In this document: positions 1 to 7,258 of the stretch, piece by piece
Layout: each line of letters begins with the position of its first letter
Numbering within the stretch: the stretch's first letter is position 1
Assembly (NCBI GenBank): GCA_029747585.1
Contig: JAPEVF010001144.1
Span: 1 to 13,354 of the forward strand
Direction: 5' to 3'
DNA from: Pleurotus djamor
Taxonomy: Eukaryota > Basidiomycota > Agaricomycetes > Agaricales > Pleurotaceae
Length of the DNA: 13,354 nt
Notes under the pieces: generated by a model
Seen by the model: the letters and a program-made list of their open reading frames with translations, nothing else
Database searches by the model: none
What the model was told of the DNA's origin: nothing
Translations under genes and position numbers: made by a program

Positions 1-581
1 CCTTTTCTTTTATGATCTCTGGTGCTAGTCTCCGCCATCTCCGATCATTTTCGTTTTTTTTTCCTTTCAAGAAAACATTTAAAACAAGGATTCCGCTTCC
101 ATTCACTTCTCAACCAACTCCGACTCTCCTCCTCCCATCACTCCTTTCATTGACGACCTCCGACATCGGAGCTCCGCGCTCCCATGGGCCCTCCTGGGTG
201 GATTTTCACTTAGATTATGTGGAGTTCAACTTACTTCAAGTCCCTTTCCAGTCCGTTGACTGATGCGACTACGAAATACAAGTTACATATCCCATTTCTA
301 ATCCTGAACTCCGACCTCTCCGACTTTTTTAAGTCACCTCTACCGGCATTTCCGCCACCTGTGAAGTTGATCTTCACAATCTTTTTTTTCGGAGCATCAT
401 GCTTCCGACTCTGCTGGTGTCGCCTTGGTTTTCAATTCTCTTGGTTGTGATTGGACTCTTACTTATCCTTTGGTTGAATTTAGTGTTTTGGACTTCATTT
501 TTATTTTAGCTACCCCTCCGCCAGCTCCGCTTACTCCGAGTTTTTTCCTCACTTACTTAGCCTCTCCGGGGTTTCGGCGTT

Positions 582-591
582 AAAGGGGAGG
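582..591 (+). other. Polypurine tract of the LTR element
   Basis: The ten purines AAAGGGGAGG lie three bases (TAC) before the LTR start at 595. A purine run here primes plus-strand DNA synthesis in LTR retrotransposons, and its presence argues that this is a 3' LTR of a longer element, not a solo LTR. Confidence 0.55.
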
Positions 592-594
592 TAC

Positions 595-1216
595 TGTCAT
601 GGTCTGGTCAAGCCCATACCCCTGACCATTCTAGGGTATTTAGGAGCGTTGGATCTCCTCCATCTCCGCTTCGGAGCTCCGCCCCTATCTCCTATTTATC
701 CTATTTACTCGGTCTACTCTGGGTTGACCTCCAGTACTATACTTCGTTCCGCCTCATTGATACCTCATGGTTTCCTCATAGGTAGTATATAAGTGTAGTA
801 CTTCAGTACCTTGTTCTTCAGCTCTAATATTAATGTTCTGCAATCCTCCCTTCTCCGCAGAGTGCTAGTCACTAGGGACACGCTCCGACGTCGGCTCCGC
901 CCCATCTCCGACAACAACACCAACTCTGACTTCGTCAGTCTTCATCATCCTCCCTCGTCTTCACTTGGTATCCCATCACCCCGCTCTTCCTCTTGCTCCG
1001 ACGTCGGACCCCTATCTCCGACGTCCTCCGCTCTATAGGGGTGTCTACTAAATTGGAGTCACCCAGCGAGAGATGCGGAGGGCACAACCTATAAGTTGAG
1101 GCCAAGACTCCGTTTCAGTTCTGTTCTAGGAGGCGTAGCTCCGCTATGCTCCGCTCCGACGTCATTCCCACGGTCCTTAGGGGCCTCCCCCTGTCCCTCC
1201 AGTTTCGTCCCTAACA
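595..1216 (+). repeat. 3' long terminal repeat, about 622 bp
   Basis: The block begins TGTCATGGTC and ends GTCCCTAACA, giving the usual TG...CA ends. It holds a TATATAA box about 190 bp in, as expected for a U3 promoter. The base pattern is odd: the pentamer CTCCG recurs many times, often inside CTCCGACGTCGG-like dyads. The expected 5-bp target duplication would be CTCGT at 1217-1221, but its partner is outside the window. The right end is chosen from the terminal dinucleotide and from the WD40 frame that starts right after it, and could be off by a few bases. Confidence 0.6.
786..792 (+). promoter_or_regulatory. TATA box inside the LTR (U3 promoter)
   Basis: TATATAA lies in the sequence AGTATATAAGTG. 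It sits about 190 bp into the LTR, upstream of a T/C-rich stretch that could hold the transcription start. It is a single consensus match supported by its position in an LTR. Confidence 0.4.
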
Positions 1217-1787
1217 CTCGTGGGGCATAGAACACCGCTTCAGATGTAAGGGAGACCTATGCTGCCTTGCTTCTCCGCGAAATCAAGCAACATTCCCAAT
1301 CGCTTTCTCTAGTCAAACCTCCAGGTTCGCATTCATCGAGGGCTTCCCGCGTGGCGCCCTGAAAGTCATGGAGTTGACGGATCATAGAGGCAAAGTTCTC
1401 ATGCACTCAGATGATCATGCTATCACCGCCCTCGCGTGGAGTTTCTCTGGAGACCAGCTTACTTGTGGCATTGAACGCGGCGTGGTGAACATCTGGGACG
1501 TCAAGCGGGCGGAAATCATTTGGAAAGTCGACCATGGATCCCGAATATCCTGTCTCGCTTTCCGTCGGGATGGGCAGATGCTTGCTAGTGGGTCCTATTG
1601 GCGTGGTAGCATAAAGGTTTGGAGCTGCAACACTAGGGATGTTATTTGGAAATCCGATGAGGGCACTGTTTCTTTGGCCTTCTCACCTGATGGTAAGCAG
1701 CTTGTATCTGGAGCAGAACGGAGCGCGGCAATCGTTTGGGACGTAGCAATAGAGGAAACGGGCACCTCACATGTACATAGTAAATAA
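1217..1787 (+). CDS. WD40-repeat protein fragment, 5' end cut off at the LTR
   Basis: The frame ending with TAA at 1787 is open back to the retrotransposon boundary. The first in-frame ATG is at 1368 (139 residues), but propeller-like sequence precedes it (RFAFIEGFPRGALKVMELTD), so that ATG is probably internal. Three clear WD40 blades follow: one ending NIWDVK, one with LAFRRDGQMLASGS and IKVW, and one with LAFSPDGKQLVSG and IVWDV. A closed propeller normally needs about seven blades, so only the C-terminal half is here. WD40 propellers are protein-interaction platforms; in agaricomycetes many sit at the C-terminus of NACHT/NLR-like proteins, which is one possible parent. The family is secure. 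The claim that the LTR insertion broke the gene is inference. A short intact WD40 protein starting at 1368 is the alternative. Confidence 0.65.
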
Positions 1788-1989
1788 TTATGGTGTCCTT
1801 TGGGTATCCATTCCGATGTAAATCTCATACTCATTTGTGAGGCTCCGTTGATCGTCTGCGGAATAAACTACTCTAGATCCCTGCCACGGGCCGATATACG
1901 AACTCAAGACGCTCGATTATTCAAACCTCTTCAAACGGGGCGATGCATCACTCGCTGTGGTACCTAACTGTTGAACAGAAGATATTATC

Positions 1990-2340
1990 CGCGGCGACGG
2001 CGTTGATTTGGTTGCCTGGGATGCACACGCTACTCAAAAGCATGATAAGCTAAGGATTAGATAGAAAAATATTTGAAAAGAAAACTCACCATTTTTCGAT
2101 TTGGGGCCAAGCCGACAAAAGCAACGACGTCGAAGAACTCGACGACAACAAACGGACTTGGCATCATCTTTGAGGACCATGTTTCTGCGTTGGTGAAGAT
2201 GCTCTAGCGTCCGCTGTTGAACGTATAACCGTGATTTCGGAGATGGCTGTTCCGGGGGTACGAGGAGGCGGGGGTGCTGCGAACGCCTTCGGAGACGCCG
2301 AGGACTTCGCTGCGGGTGTCTAAAAGGTGGATTTAGTCAA
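1990..2340 (-). pseudogene. Gene relic with one intron-like element, minus strand
   Basis: On the minus strand a Pro/Ala/Ser-rich stretch (complement of about 2240-2330, read in part as SASPKAFAAPPPPRTPGTA) is followed by an open stretch containing MPSPFVVVEFFDVVAFVGLA. A splice-donor-like GTGAGTTTTC sits at 2089 downward, with an AG acceptor near 2030, giving a 60-nt intron. A further 30-odd open codons follow the acceptor. Stops lie between the pieces and I see no start codon with a full frame, so this is best read as decayed coding sequence. I do not recognise the family. The Pro-rich stretch resembles the one at 2490-2610, which suggests a tandem duplicate. Confidence 0.3.
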
Positions 2341-2479
2341 ATATAGCACTGTTGAAACAAAAGAATGGAAGAGAACCTCAACTCTTTGACCTTTCGCATA
2401 GCCGTCTGCCACCAGCAAACTCGATTACCTCTTCAGCGCGTCTGTCGCTCATCCCAGTCTTTTCAAACGACGTTCACAT

Positions 2480-2850
2480 GCTAACAGCAATGCTTTTGCT
2501 CCTGTTGGTGGTCGTCAAAGCCTTGCTCTTGGAGGTAGTCGTTCCGGGGTANTCAGGAAGCGGAGGAGGCGCCGAGGAGACGTTGGGGGAGGCAGTAGAG
2601 CTCTGCGACGCGGGGGGAACTTGGAAAGAGAATACTAGAGCGTACCCCGGAGTCGCCTGAGCGCATGGAGGACATGACACGCTGAGAGTAGACCTATTGA
2701 AACCGGCGCGTAGGAAGAGTCCTCTTTATCTTCATAATATTCTTCTTCCTCTGGCGTTGCCACTCCATCACGCTGCTCAACATCCACCAAAGGATGACGG
2801 CAGGAAAGGTGACAGCTCTGGGCTGCTCGAGCGTCATGGCTGCGCTAATG
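2480..2850 (-). pseudogene. Second relic copy: acidic stretch and Pro/Ser-rich stretch, minus strand
   Basis: On the minus strand 2844-2635 is open for 69 codons without an ATG and contains the acidic run TPEEEEYYEDKEDSSYAPV, ending in TAG at 2635-2637. Immediately downstream another minus frame reads a Ser/Pro/Thr-rich segment (SSTASPNVSSAPPP, then TTTSKSKALTTT). That segment resembles the Pro-rich segment near 2240-2330. An ambiguous base (N at 2552) sits inside it. The composition looks like a disordered region of a once-real protein, but frames are interrupted and no domain is recognisable. The assignment is weak. Confidence 0.25.
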
Positions 2851-2919
2851 ATCAGGCGGGTGCGAAGTACTTGGAAAGAGCCTGAGCGCAATGCGGCGAC
2901 GAGGAGACATGTCTACAAA

Positions 2920-2941
2920 GTGTCTACAAAGTATGGTCAGG
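2920..2941. repeat. Perfect 11-bp tandem duplication
   Basis: TGTCTACAAAG occurs twice in a row. It is a simple duplication in sequence with no supported gene. Around it, the stretches at about 2620-2680 and 2869-2912 share ACTTGGAAAGAG and similar CCTGAGCGCA-to-GACATG blocks, so this area has a history of local duplication. Confidence 0.85.
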
Positions 2942-3239
2942 CCTTTGGAACGTTTGAGAAATGATAAGAAGCAAACGAAAAAGATTTATCATAGAGCAAT
3001 GAGCATGGAACCTTGCGCGCTCCAAGAACTCCTCGCGACGTCCACATCTGTTTTCTTTCCATACCATCCTGACCTATTCGCAGCGAGTCGATGGGCCCGA
3101 ACCTTCACATTGAAATTAGTCTTCTCGGAGGTGGACATCCTAGGCTAGACGAAGGCGCGAATCTCATTTGACAGCGATGAGGCTGTGAATGAGGATCGAA
3201 GCTGTGGTTGTTGATGGAGAAAGCATCCCTGGAAACATC

Positions 3240-4320
3240 TCAGTCGCGTTGGCGTGACGCTAAGGGAAGGCAACATACAAGTTGTCCGTTTTTGCAGGAA
3301 TTCCCATGTATCTTCACGCCCTCAAGCTTCGAAGCGCTTCCGTCGGAGCCATCTCTCAGCTCACGTGTAGCATAGTCCAGTGGACCAAAATCGCCTAGAC
3401 GTTTTCTTGGGTGGGTCAAAGGAGCGCTGTTCAAGACTATCAAAGGGGATCGCGTTAGTTTCCATCTAAAGATGAACGAAAGGGACATACCGGCCGAGAG
3501 TTTCGGGGTGGACGGAGGAAAGAAGCATTTCAAACACCCTGAAGGTCTCCACTGCGAATGCCTAAAAGACTTGGGATATCAGTGAAATTGTAAACCGGGA
3601 AAGAACTCAAAGATAACTCACGATTTTGATATCCCGTGCAACGGTCTCAGTGGCACCCTACGTCCTCAAGCAGCTCGCCAAGCTATCGTGGGCCATCATC
3701 GTCGGGTAGTCGGTAACCGCGCTCATGATGGTACTCGAGTGCCTGTTGCAGATACTGGGACGTTGGCTTGGGGTGATGATGTTCCGGGGTTTCGTGAGGG
3801 TGTGCAAGACGAAAGCTATTCAAATGACCGTCTTGGCTTCGGGTGTGGCTGCACGAGCCTACGGGACAAAGAATCTCAATCTTAACACCTNAAAACAGCG
3901 AAAGAAATCGATGAAAACTCACTATCTTCGATTTCTGCGATAGCACCCTGACCGATCGGCCTCTAGTACCTCGCCAACGGCTAGAGGAACAGTCTTCAAC
4001 CTAGCGCAGCGTGGTAAAGATCTACCAATGACGGTAGCAGTGGGTGGTGTCGATACTCGAAGCTGAAAATTGGGTGTTGGGGTACCGACGCATCGAGGTG
4101 GGTAAAAAGGCGGACGGTGTCCGAAACGGCGTAGCGTATTTGTAAGACACGACTGCGACCATCTAAAGTACACAGGATAGCAATGATGAGCTTAAGAAGG
4201 CAAAATAGGACGACAGCAGACTCACAAATTTGAAGTTTGCGACCAAACAATTTAAGCGATCGGCTCGAATAGCTTGCCCCACGCCTGGACGTATTGTCCC
4301 GGTGTTGGGAGATCATGTTG
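3240..4320 (-). pseudogene. Decayed multi-exon gene made of tandem exon-intron units of about 302 bp, minus strand
   Basis: Three donor sites of the form GTGAGT start at 4225, 3922 and 3621 and are spaced 303 and 301 bp. Matching AG acceptors end at 4163, 3859 and 3562, giving introns of 63, 64 and 60 nt. A fourth intron (GTATGT at 3490 to AG at 3437, 54 nt) follows. The exons between the introns are 240 and 237 nt. The ends before the three donors are related: those before 3922 and 3621 share GGCGAG-CT-GAGG-AGGGTGC, and those before 4225 and 3922 share GGC-AG-TA-T-GAG-CGATCG. After splicing, stretches such as ATETVARDIKI joined to AFAVETFRVFEMLLSSVHPE read like protein, but stops and frame changes occur in every frame tested by eye. 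I do not recognise the protein. Splice architecture is directly visible; pseudogene status is inference. Confidence 0.4.
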
Positions 4321-4469
4321 TGGTGCCGTTGAAAGGGTCCTTGAAGAGGAGAGTTACGCGTCCAACGGAATGGGCAGGCGGGGATTTGGGTGAGTTAAAG
4401 CACCAATGAAGGCGAACACTGTCGGTGGGAGCGGGCTTGACAGAGATATGAAGGGGGTGTTTAGGACAT

Positions 4470-5363
4470 CTATTCCTCCTCGTCCTCGTCCTCATCATCA
4501 GAGACATGGTCTACTGAGCGTAGATAGGGAGCATGGTCCGTCGAGATCCAAGGGGTGCAAGAGGATGACAGCTTGACTGTCTTCGACGGTAATCCGGTGG
4601 TAAGTATGATAGGGACCTTGCGCTTTACACCCAGCTCGTGCAAGTAACGGAGGTAAGAGACAACCGATAGAAGACAGTCTATCCAACCCTTCGGCTTCTG
4701 GTACGTTTCGAAAGACGCTCGGAATTCGTGATCAGACTCAAAAGTCTGGATGACTTGGTCCCGGTAGTTCTTCTCACCCAGCATGAGCCAGGTTGTTTTC
4801 TCATTCTCTTCCATGAATATCGGGAGGCCAGGAAGTGGCTGAATGAAATCCTTCTGGACCATATCAACGTCCGGGTCAAGATCGAAGTCTGGGTCGACAT
4901 CCGAACGGATGACATTTATCGTACGAATTGTCGGGTTCGATGGATCCAGGAGATTCCATACGTCCAGCCAACGTGCTGGGATACCTGGCCCCACGAGATC
5001 GTAGGTATACGCTGGAAGGCCTGGCCAAAATCCGTAAAATACAGCCTTCGCAGGCCACTCCAACAACCAGATCCTGAATTCCTCGGGAAGATAACTGTGT
5101 TGAGCAAGTAGAGCGTCAGCAAATGCTTTGCGGTCAAAGGGAAGAAGATTTTCGAGGACCCAAGGTCTACTGTCCAAGAACCAAGGTTCTCGGATGATTT
5201 GGTTGTATATGTCGAGTAACGCGCGGCGAATTGGATGAGTGTCGGCGAGGGGGAGCAGATCGTGCCATCGGCGGCACACTGCTCGTCCATTTATGAGAGT
5301 AGCAAGGTGAAATTCGCGAAATACGGCTAGAAGGAGTTCGTTTGGAAGAGCCGTGACCATCAT
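4470..5363 (-). CDS. F-box domain protein, single exon, 297 aa
   Basis: An intact minus-strand frame runs from ATG ATG at 5363 to TAG at 4470. Residues 6-38 form an F-box: LPNELLLAVFREF followed by NGRAVCRRWHDLLP. F-box proteins bind Skp1 and bring substrates to the SCF ubiquitin ligase; the rest of the chain usually picks the substrate. The middle (about residues 60-115) carries RPWVLENLLPFDRKAF and FRIWLLEWPAKAVFYGFWPG, a pattern I associate with an agaricomycete F-box family, and a segment near 190 reads TTWLMLGEKN. There are no recognisable leucine-rich or WD40 repeats. The C-terminus is very acidic (DDEDEDEEE). Either of the two adjacent ATGs could be used. The gene has no neighbours in operon sense; relics lie downstream and a divergent gene upstream. 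The F-box call is firm; the substrate is unknown. Confidence 0.85.
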   Translation of the reverse strand: MMVTALPNELLLAVFREFHLATLINGRAVCRRWHDLLPLADTHPIRRALLDIYNQIIREPWFLDSRPWVLENLLPFDRKAFADALLAQHSYLPEEFRIWLLEWPAKAVFYGFWPGLPAYTYDLVGPGIPARWLDVWNLLDPSNPTIRTINVIRSDVDPDFDLDPDVDMVQKDFIQPLPGLPIFMEENEKTTWLMLGEKNYRDQVIQTFESDHEFRASFETYQKPKGWIDCLLSVVSYLRYLHELGVKRKVPIILTTGLPSKTVKLSSSCTPWISTDHAPYLRSVDHVSDDEDEDEEE

Positions 5364-6180
5364 GGCAGTGGGGGCTTCTCTTGAAAACGTTGGCGGCGGT
5401 GTCGATCATATATGGGGACAATTGTCCCTTCCCACGCCTCGGTCAGTATAAGAGGCAGCTGGACGATGGAGGTGGGCTTGATGGAAGTGGAAGAAGGCAA
5501 GTTGCTAATTACGCGGTCAACGAAAATCGTGGGCGTGATCATCACGTGTCACTCAGCCCCTGTATTTTGAATGTGAAGTTTCCACGGAGTTCCATGCTGG
5601 CTCACCGTTTGCCCTCCACGAGTCCACCGTCAATGTCAATGAGCCGCGTACTTATCAATACTCAAAGGATTCAAATTCACTCAAATCCCAAGCTCGAGAC
5701 ATCGTTCTGCAACGCTGTCCTTGAAGCTCAGCCCTCATGGTTGTACTCGGGGATCTCGGCGTAGCTGCGATTTGACCTTATGCGTCTGCGCTGTGCTCTC
5801 CAGCGACTCTCCGCTTCCTCTACCCAGCGTATGCTCAGGGAACGGTCCCCAACAGTTGACCATGAACTCTACTCTTTAACGTTTTAACCTCGGATGAACG
5901 GCTGAAAACACACAGCTTTGCTGATCGCTGAAGCGCCGAATCATGATGCTGATACAGTCTAGGGATTCTCTTCATCACACCCAATAGCCTTCATCCCACC
6001 ACCGTGCGCCTCTTGTCGTATGAAAACTTGGTAGCCACATGCAGAACGCTTTACAGCCCATCAGTGAGCGCTTGGGCACCAAGGGAGAACGGAGACTTTC
6101 GAACCCATTCCCCATTCTTCCATCCCCCCAGAAAGATCCTACTCCTCGACCCTCCATAACCTACAGCAAGAAGAGTCGAA
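5364..6180. other. Divergent intergenic region between the F-box gene and the 6181 gene
   Basis: About 0.8 kb separates two outward-facing genes and presumably holds both promoters. A CACGTG E-box lies at 5543-5548, about 180 bp upstream of the F-box start, next to TGATCA. Open frames here (for example plus-strand 5381-5764, which has no ATG at its start) have low-complexity composition and no recognisable domain, so I leave them out. No clear TATA box is visible for either gene. Confidence 0.45.
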
Positions 6181-7234
6181 ATGCCCGGTCCAACCTCTCG
6201 CATCATGCAGGTATGTCTCAATCCCATCTGATCTACTCGTCGATTTCTCACTCCAAAATCACTCGTTTACTGCTGCTTTTTTCAGCTCGCTCGCTTCACC
6301 CCCGCGCAACATCTACTCTTATGCATCCAGCAATCCAAAATTCATATCAATCGTCTTGGATGGGGAAATACCACGTCGAGTAGGACTTGGAGGTTGGATT
6401 ATCGGACTGGGTTGACGCAAGGGTTGACGCAAGATAAGGCTAGGCGCCCAAGCTGTATCCCAGCCTACCAACACAATTTCTCGTCACCGCCATCGATTTT
6501 GGCTCAAGCGATTGCTAAAATGGCCACCGAGGCGTTTGCGGAGGATGATGGGAAAGGAATCGTACAGATTCCGGTTGCGCAGGAAGAGACCAAGCCTAGC
6601 ACGGGGGAAATCAAGGTCGAATCAACGACAGCTCGGGGGGAGTCCACGATGCCACCGCTACCTCCCCGCCTCGAAGATACGGTCGACTGCGACAAAACTT
6701 CACAAAGCCCGCCCACAGAGCTTCACTTCCGTTCAGATTGTCCTGTTCCAGGTCACTTNCCCCTCCTCCCGGTCAATTTGCTCCTTTCTCACTTGATTCT
6801 CGTCTAGACACGACTGCTGAACATACGACAAACCTACCGGCTGGATTTCCGGAGCGTAGTGACGATGAACCGACAGCGCCCTCAGGTTTCGAATGTGAAA
6901 TCATCAATATCGACCATGAACTCCTCCCAACAGGTTCAGCAACGTCCCCTACGAACTCGGCGTTAACAAACTCTCCTTCGATGGGTATGCTCAACGGCGT
7001 GCAAAACGTCAACGTCACTTCGTGCAACTTCTACCAGGCCGCGGGCGACCAGTACAGTATGTCCAATCTTCCAGGCACCCTGCCTTTCTTACGATCTTAA
7101 TCAGTGACGTCACGGCCAACCGATCGATCAATCTGCCACTCGGACTTTTTTTTTTGATCCGTCTCAGTGACTGCGGCACAGGTATCGAGGAGGAACTGCG
7201 ATCAGGTACTTGGCATTTCCCTGAATCCGGGTAA
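6181..7234 (+). CDS. Split gene of unknown function with an NLR-like leader motif, ending early
   Basis: Exon 1 (6181-6210) begins ATGCCCGGTCCAACC and is joined by a textbook intron (GTATGT at 6211 to TTTTTTCAG at 6285, 75 nt) to exon 2 (6286-6751), with the frame kept. Exon 2 is open and reads LARFTPAQHLLLCIQQSKIH, then a low-complexity acidic and Pro/Ser-rich stretch. A frame change at the ambiguous base 6759 is explained either by a 56-nt intron (6752-6807, weak donor GTCACT, strong pyrimidine-rich acceptor) or by one missing base at N. The continuing frame ends in GMLNGVQNVNVTSCNFYQ plus AAGDQY (6987-7055). This resembles the short leader motif (N-x-x-x-F-x-I-x-G-x-F...GD) that I associate with agaricomycete NACHT/NLR-like proteins. 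After it come donors at 7052 or 7057 and acceptors at 7104 or 7167, and all readings stop by about 7234. No NTPase domain follows. The 3' structure is unresolved. Confidence 0.45.
6409..6432 (+). repeat. Perfect 12-bp tandem duplication inside exon 2
   Basis: GGGTTGACGCAA is present twice in direct succession and encodes Gly-Leu-Thr-Gln repeats (read as TGLTQGLTQ). The unit length is a multiple of three, so the frame is preserved. Confidence 0.85.
6759..6759. other. Ambiguous base (N) at a frame change
   Basis: One of three isolated ambiguous bases in the window; the others are at 2552 and 3891. This one falls exactly where the reading frame of the 6181 gene changes, so it may hide a missing base. 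The other two lie in minus-strand relics. Confidence 0.6.
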
Positions 7235-7258
7235 TTATTATTAATTAAATATTTAAAC
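7235..7258 (+). terminator. A/T-rich 3' flank, possible polyadenylation region
   Basis: Directly after the last stop codon the sequence turns strongly A/T-rich (TTATTATTAATTAAATATTT). This is typical of a fungal 3' untranslated region and could guide cleavage and polyadenylation. No exact AATAAA is present. Confidence 0.35.

Larger units (their letters stand above)
1..1216 (+). mobile_element. 3' end of a Ty3/gypsy-like LTR retrotransposon (partial)
   Basis: The left edge of the window is the downstream tail of an LTR retrotransposon. Positions 1-581 are T/C-rich and show no convincing protease, reverse transcriptase, RNase H or integrase sequence, so they are probably the untranslated stretch between pol and the 3' LTR. 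A polypurine tract (582-591) is followed three bases later by a block starting TGTCAT and ending CTAACA, the TG...CA termini expected of an LTR. The orientation is plus because the polypurine tract lies to the left of the LTR. The 5' LTR, primer-binding site and coding region lie outside the window. The assignment to Ty3/gypsy is inferred from the layout and termini only; a copia-type element is not excluded. Confidence 0.6.

Noticed and set aside
12..263. Plus-strand frame of 83 codons at the left edge, possible retroelement protein
   Set aside because: The translation is low-complexity Ser/Pro/Phe-rich with no retroelement catalytic motif; the stretch is better seen as the element's untranslated tail.
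595..1216. Reading the LTR as a 5' LTR with the element extending right
   Set aside because: A polypurine tract lies just to its left, no primer-binding site follows at 1217, and WD40 coding sequence begins immediately.
2352..2660. Plus-strand frame of 102 codons
   Set aside because: It is the reverse of the Pro/Ser-rich minus-strand relic, contains the N at 2552, and reads as Leu/Val and Gly-rich low complexity.
4356..4361. A second ACGCGT box
   Set aside because: It lies in decayed sequence downstream of the F-box gene with no promoter context; a hexamer is expected a few times in 13 kb.
5381..5764. Plus-strand open frame of 127 codons upstream of the F-box gene
   Set aside because: It begins at TTG, has no recognisable domain, and lies in the divergent promoter region, overlapping the probable 5' untranslated region of the F-box gene.
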